DNA of 64,000 nucleotides from CBDBBY01 sp965203215 (GCA_965203215.1 CBDBBY010000001.1:1798001-1862000); one strand, 5' to 3'. Positions 35,508 through 44,642 are shown, numbered from the stretch's first letter. The notes: generated by a model from the letters alone, not told the origin. A program made the numbers and translations.

Positions 35508-36368
35508 TCAACCTTTGAGCTTATAACAAATCGGTTCAAATGTGTTCCAGATTGCCTCAACCACATTTGCCAAAGAAACGCCATTTAGTTGGATACTCTT
35601 TGCGTACCTATCCCATTGACTTTGCTTTGCCGCGTCTTTTGCAAACGCTTCCGACAATCCTTCTGGCCGTGTTTCAGGAATCGGCGTCTCCCGCTGAGAA
35701 AAAGTCATGCACACAGCGTTGGAGAGATCATCAGCAGAAACTTCTTGCGATTGCGGTAGTACCCAAAGATCATAGAAATCTTTCATCCGACTATTGATCA
35801 GGCCGAGCGCAACCACAGTGTGAAACTTTTCCGCCATGACGGTTGCAGGCGAATATGCGCGGACCAAAACGGCCGGATATTCAAGAAGTGATGGATATTC
35901 AATTTCAAAATTGGGTGCAGACAAAGCATCGCCAAATCCGATATCAATCTTTATAGGTATTCTGGTCTTGCCTAGTTTCGCGCTCGTCCTTAAGCGCACC
36001 CCGCCATAAATCTGATCCTCGCGGATTTGCGTGGCTCTCAAGGCCGTCGTTTCGAAGATGAGGCCATCCTTAGCATTTATGGTCAGCGTTTCCCTGAATA
36101 TCTTCAATAGAGTTTTTTCATCCAGCGAACCCAAACCCAGGAAATCGACATCGCGAGTGAATCTTGCGTTTTCTTTTGTCCAGAGCGCTATCAATATACC
36201 TCCCTTCAGTACAAACCCATCATTGTACGGCGAAATCGCCAGACGAAAAATCAATCGTTCTAGACCGAATGCCACCAAAACTTCATTAAAATTGCGCTTA
36301 TTTTGCCTCGCATGGTTCAATAGTTTCTGCCGCACCGACGCGGCGAGATTAGCTTGATGTTTAGCCAT
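35508..36368 (-). CDS. abiEii: AbiEii nucleotidyltransferase toxin
   Basis: A 286-residue AbiEii/DUF1814 protein with the nucleotidyltransferase core FVLKGGILIALWT (about 52-64) and FTRDVDFLGLG with the catalytic acids (about 70-80), then later KIDIGFGDAL and VMAEKFHTVVALG with the conserved Lys. Family members are type IV toxins that modify RNA acceptor ends and abort phage infection. The gene overlaps AbiEi by 8 bases. Both genes are intact, unlike most toxin loci in this window. Confidence 0.9.
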   Translation of the reverse strand: MAKHQANLAASVRQKLLNHARQNKRNFNEVLVAFGLERLIFRLAISPYNDGFVLKGGILIALWTKENARFTRDVDFLGLGSLDEKTLLKIFRETLTINAKDGLIFETTALRATQIREDQIYGGVRLRTSAKLGKTRIPIKIDIGFGDALSAPNFEIEYPSLLEYPAVLVRAYSPATVMAEKFHTVVALGLINSRMKDFYDLWVLPQSQEVSADDLSNAVCMTFSQRETPIPETRPEGLSEAFAKDAAKQSQWDRYAKSIQLNGVSLANVVEAIWNTFEPICYKLKG

Positions 36369-36984
36369 TGGCTGTCAGCGCCTCCAGATATGGCTTGATT
36401 ATATTCGCAGCACCGAATTCTCGTGCTGCCTCGAACAGCTTGGCGGGTGTCGCTATTCTGTCGGCAAGCGCTGATTTCAAGGATTCAATGGCGACGGACC
36501 GATCAACGAGTTTCGGGTTACGGAAAGCATCTGCAATTGATTTGGCAGGCGAATAAATCGGCACGTCGACGCCGCAAATTTTATGGGTTTCGATGGCTGC
36601 GGAGAAGTAGCGTTCGCAAAACCGTACCGTGCGGATTGGCGGATAGCTGATCTTCGGAGCCCAATTACTTGTGCCGATCGCAATCCAGGTCTTGCGCGGT
36701 ATCTGGTCGGTAAGGTCATGAAATGCGAGAGCCGAGACGAGACAAATGATACCATTCGGCGCCAGTTTGCTAACTTCGGCAAGTGTTGCATGGACGTCCA
36801 ATTCTGCGTTCGCAAGCTGATAAAGCCCGCGCCCTGCACGGACAATTTCACCAGTTGCCATCGAGCGGGCGATGGTTGTTGCCGAAACGCCGCGGCGCGC
36901 GAGCTCATGAGCGCGCGCCAGCCCATGATGCGTGAGGTGATCTATCAAGCGATCTTTTTGGGTTAGGGCGTGCTGAGATGCCAT
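36361..36984 (-). CDS. abiEi: AbiEi antitoxin/repressor
   Basis: A 207-residue protein with an N-terminal winged helix (RLIDHLTHHGLARAHELARR, VSATTIARSM) and the AbiEi C-terminal domain (LVSALAFHDLT, SPAKSIADAFR). It represses the operon and blocks the toxin's effect without binding it directly in studied type IV systems. It precedes abiEii on the same strand with an 8-base overlap. A+T-rich repeated sequence just upstream is a plausible operator. Confidence 0.9.
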   Translation of the reverse strand: MASQHALTQKDRLIDHLTHHGLARAHELARRGVSATTIARSMATGEIVRAGRGLYQLANAELDVHATLAEVSKLAPNGIICLVSALAFHDLTDQIPRKTWIAIGTSNWAPKISYPPIRTVRFCERYFSAAIETHKICGVDVPIYSPAKSIADAFRNPKLVDRSVAIESLKSALADRIATPAKLFEAAREFGAANIIKPYLEALTANG

Positions 36985-37035
36985 GTTCTAAAACATCTTA
37001 TAAAATCATCTTTTGTCATAGGTTTTGTAACATAC
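36985..37035 (-). promoter_or_regulatory. likely AbiE promoter/operator
   Basis: The 50 bases upstream of abiEi hold repeated motifs AAAACATCTT and AAAATCATCTTTT, then an opposed GGTTTTGTAAC, in a very A+T-rich stretch. AbiEi repressors bind such repeats in their own promoter. Exact operator ends cannot be fixed by eye. Confidence 0.45.
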
Positions 37036-37117
37036 TTCTCACAAACACTCCACCAAAAAAATCACTGAACCCGCGATTCTGGATTGTCACTGACTACTGT
37101 CTGAGTTCACCCATTGA

Positions 37118-37210
37118 TGCGACTCCGCCTTGACGCCGGAGCGGCGGATCCCCCAAGCTGCGTCCAGTCGGGAATCCACAACTGGAGGGATCCGGGATGC
37201 AAGCAATCGG
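37118..37210. repeat. dispersed short repeat shared with 21685-21790
   Basis: GCGACTCCGCCTTGACGCC and GGAGGGATCCGGGATGCAA occur in the same order as at 21690-21785. Immediately after it a frame gives HAARRNGLSAEDA, also seen at 59650-59690, so the repeat may be the end of a decayed element with a helix-turn-helix protein. Confidence 0.5.
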
Positions 37211-37359
37211 AATTCACGGGGCGTTTGCAAGCGCCGCGAAGATCGCCTCCCGCTGCCGGCTGGAGGACGCCGGCGATCCCGTCGTCGCCGATCGGCGGGA
37301 CAAGCCGGACAGATGGCACGCCGCGCGGCGCAATGGGCTCAGCGCCGAGGACGCCACCC

Positions 37360-37481
37360 AATTCACCGCCGATCAGATTTTTGCGGGACCGCGTCGCAAA
37401 TTCGCTCACTGCTTTCGGAATGCACGTGGCTTTCAGATAGGCCGCAAGATCGACCATGTCGCTCTCCCGATCCCTTGCCAT
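37360..37481 (-). pseudogene. 5' fragment of an aldehyde dehydrogenase gene
   Basis: It reads MARDRESDMVDLAAYLKAT and RKNLIGGE, matching the first 40 codons of the intact gene at 40625-42160 (MARDQESDMFDLAAYLKTP). It then breaks off. Together with the upstream FAD-oxidoreductase remnant it shows that this locus was partly duplicated. Confidence 0.85.
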
Positions 37482-37523
37482 GCTTCAGCGGAAGACGCAG
37501 GACGCGCCCTATCGCCGGATGGC

Positions 37524-37968
37524 CTTGAGCCGCGCCAAGGCGTCGAACTGCGCACCGTTGCTCAGTATCTTCCGCGCCACCATCGCGCCGCTCTTGTTTG
37601 CGCGCGCCACGCCCAGACCGGAATAGCCATGCGCGAATAGGACACGGTCCTGCAGCGCGCCGAAATGCCGCATCTAGCTGACGGTGATGCCCAAAGTTCC
37701 GGACCAGAAGTTTTCGAACTTTACGTCTGAAAACTGCGAAAAACGTGCAGAAAATTCTTTCGCAGGCGGCGTCCGATCTCGGTCGAATCAAAGAGCTTTG
37801 CCGAGGCCGGGCCGCCGAACAGCTGTCGTTCGTCCGGCGACAGGCTGCAATAGTTCATGTGATAGCGCGTGTCGGAAATCGCGTGAGTGCAGGGAAGCAA
37901 TGCCTTGGCGCGTTCGCCAAAGGGTTCGGTCGCAACGAGAAAATCGCTGGCGGGGATCCTATCAATTT
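37524..37968 (-). pseudogene. FAD-dependent oxidoreductase (PuuB/DadA-like), C-terminal part
   Basis: The minus strand gives IPASDFLVATEPFGERAKAL, DTRYHMNYCSLSPDERQLF, then after a frameshift near 37735 FSDVKFENFWSGTLGITVS, a TAG at 37673-37675, and MRHFGALQDRVLFAHGYSG. This is the second half of a gamma-glutamylputrescine oxidase-type flavoenzyme. Its first 45 codons lie apart at 40120-40257. The middle is missing. It was followed directly by an aldehyde dehydrogenase gene, as in polyamine catabolism. Confidence 0.82.
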
Positions 37969-37979
37969 CCCACTGTCGA

Positions 37980-38195
37980 TTCGGTGATCATTCCGTGTGC
38001 CCTTATGGTTCGGTTGCGCTGCATCCGCGGCACGAAGATCGTCCACGCAACCCAGAACTTAAGGATTCCGAGGAGCGGTTGCCGATACGACCTCCGGGAT
38101 TCGGCACTTCGACTGCGGACTCGCAGACTGTCGGATTTGGCGGCGTTTCTGGTCGCACTGCAGCAGACGACCTAGAGGCGGAATGCAGAGCTGAA
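37980..38195. repeat. dispersed repeat, copy 1 (pair at 63058-63270)
   Basis: Long shared runs such as GTGTGCCCTTATGGTTCGGT and CTTAAGGATTCCGAGGAGCG make this about 215-bp segment a close relative of 63058-63270. The second copy runs into an IS5-family transposase fragment; this one runs into an ISAs1 remnant, so it may be a former IS end. Confidence 0.8.
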
Positions 38196-38210
38196 CGTAT
38201 CCTATTGAAG

Positions 38211-38496
38211 GCTCGGCGGGCCGCCCTTGAGTTCCAAGAATTGGCTCAGAAATTCCCATTTGCATCTCGCGTACCGGCGAAAGAACTGCATGACGACCAG
38301 CCCGACAGCGTCGCCAGCATGTCGGTCAAGCCGCGCTTCTTGGCGTTGCTCTCGCGGGGATCGTCAACCCCTTGGAAAATAGAGCGGAATCCTTCCATCT
38401 TCTACCTCCGAACACTGCTCTTCGTCGTTGTTTTAATCGAAGAGCGCTATCATGAGGCAGAAATGGAAAACAGAAATTTTAAAAGCGAAGGCGCTG
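38211..38496 (-). pseudogene. degraded end of an ISAs1-family element
   Basis: Bases 38211-38496 match 955-1255 of the intact element: CCGCCCTTGAGTTCCAAGAA, the transposase start region near 38398, and the terminal TTTTAAAAGCGAAGGCGCTG. Several indels break the frame. Only the end carrying the transposase N-terminus remains. Confidence 0.85.
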
Positions 38497-38540
38497 AATT
38501 CGTCTTGCATGCGATTTACGAAATGGACCAAATGTATTAT

Positions 38541-38554
38541 ATACTATGCAGTAT
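38541..38554 (+). promoter_or_regulatory. possible HipB operator
   Basis: ATACTATGCAGTAT forms a palindrome with 5-base arms about 35 bases before hipB in an A+T-rich stretch. HipB-type repressors bind such sites in their own promoter. Weak evidence. Confidence 0.3.
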
Positions 38555-38586
38555 GAGGCTATTCTGCATATTTTATAGGTCAGACA

Positions 38587-38922
38587 GTGAAATCGAGAGC
38601 AAACATTGCGTTGCCGCGAGCTGCGCGCCGTGCCCTCGCCAAACTCGGTGAGGATATTTCCGTTGCGCGCAAAAAGCGCCGGATTTCGACCGTCTCAATG
38701 GCCGAGCGAGCATTCGTGAGTCGCAGCACCTACGCCAAGATAGAAAAAGGCGATCCAACTGTCTCAATGGGTGCATATGCAACAGTGCTGGCGATCCTGG
38801 GTCTAGTGGATGGCGTTGGCGAGCTGGCCGACCGCAGTAGCGATTCACTTGGGCTGGATCTGGATGAGGAGCGCCTGCCGCAGCGGATCTTTCGTCGCGG
38901 CCGCAGGAAAGTGGCGCTATGA
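38587..38922 (+). CDS. hipB: HipB-like antitoxin/repressor
   Basis: A 111-residue Cro/C1-type helix-turn-helix protein: ALAKLGEDISVARKKRRI, VSMAERAFVSRSTYAKIEKG carrying the recognition helix, then an acidic tail ending RIFRRGRRKVAL. It starts GTG 38587 and ends in a four-base overlap (ATGA) with hipA, the usual hipBA arrangement. The protein is intact although its toxin partner is broken, so it may survive as a plain regulator. Confidence 0.85.
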   Translation: MKSRANIALPRAARRALAKLGEDISVARKKRRISTVSMAERAFVSRSTYAKIEKGDPTVSMGAYATVLAILGLVDGVGELADRSSDSLGLDLDEERLPQRIFRRGRRKVAL

Positions 38923-40138
38923 CTGATTTGATCGAGACACATATCGATCATTCAGACCGCGCAAGCCTAGTCGGCAGGTTGCATTATTTTGCAAAGGCAC
39001 GGAGTCAAACCTCGATTTTTGAGTATGCCGATGAGTGGCTTGCTTCCAAAGGTGCCTTCGCAATTGATCCGGCCAATCTGCCGCTCGATAGAAATCCGAC
39101 CTATACCAGTTCGGACAAATCGGCGTTGCCAGGCGCGATTCGCGATATATCACCAGATCGGTGGGGGCAGCTTCTCATCAGGCGTGCTTGACGAAAAACG
39201 GGGCGGTCCCGTACACTTTCTGAAATCGATTACCTGTTGGCTATCAACGATCAAACCCGGATCGGCGCCTTGCGGTACAAGCGAGAAGGAGATGCGGATT
39301 TCAATCATGACATCGGGCGCTACCGCGTACCGCCCCTTGTTCATTTGCCTGCGCTCCTCAATGCGGCCGATGCGGTGCACAGCAATACAGAAACGGCGAA
39401 TGACTTGAAGCTTCTCTTGGGCGAAGGTTCGCCACTCGGAGGCGCCCGACCGAAGTCGGCGGTTGTCGACAAGGACGGCTTGCTTGCCATAGCAAAGTTT
39501 CCCAAGCCAGCTGACAATCGCAGCATCCCGCACGGGGAAATCCTCGCACTCGCCTTGGCAAAACATGCAGGGTTGAACGTGGCGGACGGGCGGCTGTTAA
39601 CGGTTGCCGACCGGCCGGTAGCACTCATTCGACGCTTTGACCGTGCAGGCAATCGACGCATTTCTTTCTTATCGGCAATGAGTCTCTTGGGATTGAATGA
39701 CGGCGATATGGCAACCTATACCGACATCGCAGAGATAATTCGATATCATTCAAGCACGCCGACTGCAGACTTGCACGAACTCTGGCGACGGATCGTTTTC
39801 GGAGTGATGATTGGCAACCTTGATGATCATCTTCGCAACCACGGTTTTCTCCACGGCGGCGAAGGCAATTGGAGATTGTCCCCGGCCTTTGACCTCAATC
39901 CTGTCCCAATTGAATAAAAGGTGCGTGAACTAACAACATGGATATCCGAGGAGGGTCCTGAGCGAGCTTGAACCTCGCCCGCCATGCCGCTCCCTCCTTT
40001 GCGCTCAAGGCGAGTCAGGCAGAGCAAATTATGCGCGAAGTGTCGGAGGCTACGGCCAACTGGAGGGAAGTTGCGCGACAGCTTGGCATGAAAACGTCCG
40101 ATATGGATGCTTACGGCAGCGCATTCAACCCAGTATAG
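38919..40138 (+). pseudogene. hipA: HipA-like kinase toxin, inactivated
   Basis: The gene can be traced end to end: GRLHYFAKARSQTSIFEYAD, an in-frame TGA at 39189-39191, then TLSEIDYLLAINDQTRIGAL, GGARPKSAVV, LAIAKFPKP, VALIRRFDR, VFGVMIGNLDDHLRNHGFL with the catalytic core. A TAA follows at 39915-39917, then KVRELTTWISEEGPE, a frameshift near 39963, and GMKTSDMDAYGSAFNPV ending at 40138. Two stops plus one frameshift make it non-functional. Unmutated it would be about 405 residues, normal for the Glu-tRNA-synthetase-phosphorylating toxin family. Confidence 0.87.
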
Positions 40139-40257
40139 CCGCCGCCGACCACGTAGACATCGGCCTCGTGCCGACCCTGCAACGAAGGATAATCCGCGCG
40201 GTCCGCCGTGGCCTCGTACCACGAGTGGTCCATCCGGTTTTCGTGCGCCGCGGCCAT
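40120..40257 (-). pseudogene. FAD-dependent oxidoreductase, N-terminal fragment
   Basis: From an ATG overlapping the cupin stop it reads MAAAHENRMDHSWYEATADR, YPSLQGRHEADVYVVGGGYT, the GxGxxG dinucleotide-binding start of PuuB/DadA-type oxidases. It ends where the hipA remnant begins. The C-terminal half is found at 37524-37968, so about 200 codons were lost when the hip region and IS debris entered. Confidence 0.82.
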
Positions 40258-40628
40258 CAGAATGTCACGAAGTATTTCACAAGATTGCCGCGCACCTCGT
40301 AAGTGCCGGAAAAGCCCTGACGCATGATGAAGGCGTCGCCGGTTTTGATGTGTTCCTGATTGCCTTCGCGATCCGTCAGGATGATCTCGCCCCCGCCCAG
40401 AATGCAGAATTCATTGACCGGAAAGCATTTGACGTCTTCGACGCAGGCGGTGCAGGTCCAGATGCCGATTTCATTGTCGGCGCCTTTGGTCTCCTCGAAA
40501 ATCCCTTTGGTCTCCAGCGGCTTGGCGTCGGAAATCACATCCGCCGGGTCGATCAGGCTGCAGGGCTGCATGCCGCCTTCAGGGCCAGCGTCGGTGACGC
40601 GGGTGATTTTGGCGATGGATGACATCAT
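40257..40628 (-). CDS. small cupin (DUF861/EutQ-like)
   Basis: A 123-residue single-domain cupin: NEIGIWTCTACVEDVKCFP, NEFCILGGGEIILTD, GDAFIMRQGFSGTYEV. Such cupins are found beside amine, ureidoglycine or aldehyde-handling enzymes, often as auxiliary or sensing proteins. Its ATG overlaps the stop of the aldehyde dehydrogenase gene, and its own stop overlaps the FAD-oxidoreductase fragment, so it sits in the middle of a catabolic operon. Catalytic role unknown. Confidence 0.8.
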   Translation of the reverse strand: MMSSIAKITRVTDAGPEGGMQPCSLIDPADVISDAKPLETKGIFEETKGADNEIGIWTCTACVEDVKCFPVNEFCILGGGEIILTDREGNQEHIKTGDAFIMRQGFSGTYEVRGNLVKYFVTF

Positions 40629-42160
40629 TGATCTCCGTAGTTGATCCAAACGGATTTGGTTTCGAGATAGGCGGCCAGATTCTCGGGGCCGTTTTCGCGT
40701 CCGAAGCCGGAATGCTTGAACCCGCCGAACGGGATCGGCGCGTCGATCAGATTGTGGGTATTCACCCAGACGGTGCCCGCGTCGATCTCCGGAATCAGCC
40801 GGTGCGCCGTGCTCAGGCTTCGCGTCCAGATCGAGGCGGCGAGGCCGAATTCGGTGGCGTTGGCGGCCTTGATCACCGCGGCCTCGTCTTCAAAGGGCTG
40901 GGCGCTGAGAACAGGGCCGAATATTTCCTCGCGCATGACGGCCATGCCGGCTGCGGCGTTCGAAAACACGGTCGGGCGCACGAAATACCCCGTGTCGCCT
41001 TCGCGCTCGCCGCCGCAGACCAGTTCCGCCCCCTCTTCGCGGCCCTTGTCGAGATAGGACAGCACCTTGGCCATGTGATCCTCGGACACCAGCGGACCCA
41101 ATTCGCAAGAGGGGTCGAGCCCGGGCGCCAGCACCATCTTGTCGGCGATGGCGGCCACATCGGCGATCAGGCGGTCGTAGATGTCCTTGTGCGCGAACAA
41201 GCGCGATCCTGCGACGCAGTTCTGGCCGGTGTTGAAGAAAATCGCATCAGCCGCGCCTTTGGCTGCTTGTTCCAGATCGGCGTCGGGCATCACGATGACG
41301 GGCGACTTGCCGCCCAGCTCCAGCGTCACGCGGGTCACGTTGTCCATCGCCGCGCGACCGATGGATTTGCCGGTGGGCACCGAGCCGGTGAATGTCACCT
41401 TGTCCACGCGCGGATCCGACACCAGCGCTGCGCCCACGATGCTGCCCAACCCGGTCACGATGTTGACCACGCCCTCGGGCACCCCTGCCTCAAGGCAGAG
41501 TTCGATCAGGCGGATCGCGGAGAGCGGCGTGTTTTCAGCCGGTTTCAGAACCACGGAACACCCTGCCGCCAGCGGGGCCATGATTTTCCACGCCGACATG
41601 ACCAGCGGGAAATTCCAAGGGATGATGCCGACCACGACGCCGACCGGCTGTTCCAGCGTATAGGTGAACAAATCGCCCGGAATCGAGGTGTGGGTGGTCC
41701 GCCCGTCCAGCCGCGTGCAGAACCCGGCCATATAGCGGGTGTAGCGGGATACTTCCGGCACGTCGACGATTTTGGTCCACGCAAGCGGTTTGCCGACATC
41801 CAGGCTTTCCAGCACGCACAGCTCTTCAAAATGCGCGTCCACCAGATCGGCCAGATGCAGCAGGATCTTCTCGCGCTCACTGGGCAACATGCCTCGCCAA
41901 CGCTTGTCGTCGAAGGCAGCGCGGGCGGCGGTCACGGCAGCCTCGGCGTCTCCGACCGTGGCGGAAGGAACCGAACACATCGCCTGGCCCGAAGACGGTT
42001 CGTACACATCCAGACGCGCTCCGCCGGATGCGTCGCGCCATTCGCCGCCGATCAGATTTTTGTGGGACCGCGCCGCGAATTCGCGCACTGTTTCTGGAAC
42101 GCACGGAGTTTTCAGATAGGCCGCAAGATCGAACATGTCGCTTTCCTGATCTCTTGCCAT
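40625..42160 (-). CDS. NAD(P)-dependent aldehyde dehydrogenase (PuuC-like)
   Basis: A 511-residue enzyme with the full family set: IPWNFPLVMSAWKIMAPLAA, FTGSVPTGKSIG, the general-base Glu in LELGGKSP (about 281), the nucleophile in GQNCVAGSR (about 315), EEIFGPVLSAQPF and PFGGFKHSGFGRE. With the adjacent FAD-oxidoreductase remnant it most resembles enzymes that oxidise amino-aldehydes from polyamine breakdown. A LysR gene is divergent upstream. Its first 40 codons are duplicated at 37360-37481. Confidence 0.9.
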   Translation of the reverse strand: MARDQESDMFDLAAYLKTPCVPETVREFAARSHKNLIGGEWRDASGGARLDVYEPSSGQAMCSVPSATVGDAEAAVTAARAAFDDKRWRGMLPSEREKILLHLADLVDAHFEELCVLESLDVGKPLAWTKIVDVPEVSRYTRYMAGFCTRLDGRTTHTSIPGDLFTYTLEQPVGVVVGIIPWNFPLVMSAWKIMAPLAAGCSVVLKPAENTPLSAIRLIELCLEAGVPEGVVNIVTGLGSIVGAALVSDPRVDKVTFTGSVPTGKSIGRAAMDNVTRVTLELGGKSPVIVMPDADLEQAAKGAADAIFFNTGQNCVAGSRLFAHKDIYDRLIADVAAIADKMVLAPGLDPSCELGPLVSEDHMAKVLSYLDKGREEGAELVCGGEREGDTGYFVRPTVFSNAAAGMAVMREEIFGPVLSAQPFEDEAAVIKAANATEFGLAASIWTRSLSTAHRLIPEIDAGTVWVNTHNLIDAPIPFGGFKHSGFGRENGPENLAAYLETKSVWINYGDQ

Positions 42161-42302
42161 GCTTCATCGGATAAACGCAGGACGCGCCACATCCCCGGAT
42201 GGCCTTGGACGTCAAGCAGAGTTTCGAACAGTCTGCATTGACAATACAGCCCAAATTCCCAAACTATTCTTTCGCTTTCTTCTATGTATCAGAGGCAGCT
42301 GA

Positions 42303-43220
42303 ATGCTTCGAAATCTGTCCGGCGCAGACATACGCGCGCTCAAAGTTTTTCAGACGGTCGCCGAGGCCGGCGGATTTACGGCGGCGCAACAGATACTCAA
42401 CGTTTCACAGCCCACGATTTCGACCCATATCACAAATCTCGAGACCCGGCTGGGTTTCAAGCTGTGCGACCGGGGCCGCTCCGGTTTCAAACTTACCGAA
42501 CGCGGAGAGAGCACGCTGCGCCAGTTCGCGGATTTGAGCGACCAGATAAATTTGTTCTGCCAGGAGATGGGCAGCCTTGCAGCGCGGCTGGTAGGCGAGT
42601 TGCGGCTGGGCATCGTCGACAACGTGATCAACAACGAAAACTGCCGGATCAGCGATGCCATCGGCCGGTTTCGCAGCCGCAATCAGGATGTGCGGCTGCG
42701 CATCAACGTCGGCACCTACCGGCGTCTTGAGCGGTATCTTCTTGAAAACCGCATCGATGTGGCCATCGCAATTTTTCCGTCCCGGCTCAGGACCATAAAC
42801 TACGTCGACATCTTTACCGAGGACCAGTCGATTTATTGCGGCAGGTCGCATCCATTCTTCGGCCTGAAGGGCGATGATATCTCGGACGAAAGCCTGCAGG
42901 ACGTCGATTGGGTTGATACCGGCTATATCGCCGAGCAAGCTCAGAAATTCGTCCCGCCTTCTCACCTTTCTACGGCAACCGCTCCCAATCAGGAGGCCGT
43001 GGCGCAGTTTCTTCTGTCAGGATGTCACGTCGGGTATCTTCCGGTCGATTACGCTCAGCAGTGGGTGGATAGTGGCGCGCTGTGGAAGCTGGAGAAACCG
43101 GGTTTCAACTACACGGCGACATTCTCGGTTGCCCATTTGGGCTCGAAACGCAGCAACCGCATGCTGCAGGCGTTTCTTGAGGATCTACTGGAGGTCCACG
43201 AGATCCCCGTTTCGAGATAG
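42303..43220 (+). CDS. LysR-family transcriptional regulator
   Basis: A 305-residue LTTR with N-terminal helix-turn-helix (LKVFQTVAEAGGFTAAQQIL, SQPTISTHITNLETRLGFKL) and a C-terminal effector domain starting about residue 90. It is divergent from the aldehyde dehydrogenase gene with 142 bases between them, where its binding site should lie. It probably controls that catabolic operon in response to an amine or its aldehyde. Intact. Confidence 0.88.
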   Translation: MLRNLSGADIRALKVFQTVAEAGGFTAAQQILNVSQPTISTHITNLETRLGFKLCDRGRSGFKLTERGESTLRQFADLSDQINLFCQEMGSLAARLVGELRLGIVDNVINNENCRISDAIGRFRSRNQDVRLRINVGTYRRLERYLLENRIDVAIAIFPSRLRTINYVDIFTEDQSIYCGRSHPFFGLKGDDISDESLQDVDWVDTGYIAEQAQKFVPPSHLSTATAPNQEAVAQFLLSGCHVGYLPVDYAQQWVDSGALWKLEKPGFNYTATFSVAHLGSKRSNRMLQAFLEDLLEVHEIPVSR

Positions 43221-43306
43221 CTGAAGCGCAGTACCCGATTGGATCTCTATTTCCCGGAACTCGGCCTTCCCCGGCTTTCCCTCGTCGGATTCGGCGATAG
43301 TCGGAT

Positions 43307-44184
43307 TAGGGCCTGTCTACGCTAGAATTTTTGCTTGAGTTTTGCTTGGATCCATGCTTAAGTGACTGTCAAAAATGACATAAAAATCGAGCGGCATACA
43401 ATCATGAAACAGACCGCGGCAAAACAGTACGCCAAAATCTGCCCCTTCCTCCCGGTTCAGCGCGGGAACGTGCGGATTCCCAACATCGTCTTCATCAACG
43501 CGGTTCTGTACGCCCTGGAGAACGGCTGCAAGTGGCGCGCCCTGCCGGAGCGGTTCGGAAAATGGTACTCGGTCTACGCCCGGTTCCGCCGCTGGTCGCG
43601 CAGCGGCGTGCTCGATCGGCTGTTCGCCGCGCTTCGGAAACTGCATGCGCCCGGCGGGGATGCGGAGTGCTTCGGCCTCGACAGCACCAGCGTCAAGGTG
43701 CATCCGGACGGCACCGGAGCGCGGAAGACGAACGGGCCGCAGAGCATCGGCAAGTCGCGCGGCGGATGGAACACCAAGATCCACATGGTCTCCGCAAGCG
43801 GCCGGCAGGCAATGATTTTTCGCCTGTCCGCCGGCCAGGCCAACGACGCGCCCGAAGGCCGCGCCCTGCTGAAGAGCTGGGCCGATCCGGTCGCGGGCGC
43901 GCCCCTGGCGATGGACCGCGCCTACGAGGGCGACGAGACCCGCCAGCTCGTCCGCGACCTCGGGATGACGCCGGTCGTGCCGCCGAAGGCGAACCGGAAA
44001 GTCAAATGGAATTACGACCGGAAAACCTACAAGCGTCGCAACGAGATCGAACGGCTGTTCCGGAGATTCAAGGGCTGTCGGCGCCTCTTCACGCGGTTCG
44101 ACAAGCTCGACGCGACCTATCGGGGCTTCCTGAATCTCGCCGCCGTCTTCGAAATGACGCATGATTTAGCATAGACAGGCCCTA
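43307..44184. mobile_element. IS5-family element (IS427-like group), complete
   Basis: Inverted repeats GGGCCTGTCTACGCTA (43309-43324) and TAGCATAGACAGGCCC (44167-44182) differ at one base. TA flanks both ends (43307-43308, 44183-44184), the target duplication of the IS427 group. Size 874 bp with one open transposase gene suggests a recent insertion. It sits between the LysR gene and the DUF262/HEPN pair. Confidence 0.9.
43404..44174 (+). CDS. IS5-family transposase
   Basis: The 257-residue protein from MKQTAAKQYAKICPFLPV has the IS5 N-terminal DUF4096-like region (ALYALENGCKWRALPERFG type) and the DDE domain: FGLDSTSVKVHPDGTGARK with the first Asp, PLAMDRAYEGDE with the second, and YKRRNEIERLFRRFKG with Glu. 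The frame is open to the end. I start at ATG 43404, which gives the normal family N-terminus. Confidence 0.9.
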   Translation: MKQTAAKQYAKICPFLPVQRGNVRIPNIVFINAVLYALENGCKWRALPERFGKWYSVYARFRRWSRSGVLDRLFAALRKLHAPGGDAECFGLDSTSVKVHPDGTGARKTNGPQSIGKSRGGWNTKIHMVSASGRQAMIFRLSAGQANDAPEGRALLKSWADPVAGAPLAMDRAYEGDETRQLVRDLGMTPVVPPKANRKVKWNYDRKTYKRRNEIERLFRRFKGCRRLFTRFDKLDATYRGFLNLAAVFEMTHDLA

Positions 44185-44297
44185 GCTTCGCCCGTATTGG
44201 ACGGAGGGGCGGCCGATTGGGAGCAGCCTATTCACCACCGCCCCAGAAAGCGACTCCTCGCCGGGAATTCTTGGGCGCAGATCAGGTTCACTTTTGG

Positions 44298-44495
44298 ATG
44301 CTTATTGACAGGGATCTCACTGCCGAGCGCTTTGAGCGTAACAAGCACCAGATTCTTGAGGCATCCATGGATATGGGAAAGCGCATGTTGCAAGAGATTC
44401 TGGAAGACCAGGATGCGAAGCTGTCCAATGCAATCAAGTACGACGGCCGAGTCTCGCCTCAGTGGAAGGCACGCTTTGAACCACAAAAAACTTGA
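44298..44495 (+). CDS. small hypothetical protein in a dispersed repeat
   Basis: A 65-codon frame (MLIDRDLTAERFERNKHQIL, MLQEILEDQDAKL) is charged and helical. Its DNA resembles 60110-60260 (CCGAGCGCTTTGA, TTCTGGAAGACC, GGATGCG in the same order), so it is either a small mobile gene or a shared remnant. I do not recognise it. Confidence 0.4.
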   Translation: MLIDRDLTAERFERNKHQILEASMDMGKRMLQEILEDQDAKLSNAIKYDGRVSPQWKARFEPQKT

Positions 44496-44642
44496 CTTCA
44501 GGCCACTTATCCGGTTTGCGCATCCCCACACAGATCGGAGCAACGAGTGCAGCCATGTCGACTAGGCCGCACACGCATTAGCGCTTGAACGGCATCTGAA
44601 ATTGAGAACGAAGAAAACTGATTTGCAGAGGGGAACCGAATA

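Noticed and set aside
39189..39191. Reading the TGA in hipA as a recoded amino acid
   Set aside because: A second stop (TAA) and a frameshift occur later in the same gene, and other genes here use TGA as stop.
40619..42241. 540-codon plus-strand frame opposite the aldehyde dehydrogenase
   Set aside because: The minus-strand frame carries every aldehyde dehydrogenase motif; the plus frame is a shadow.
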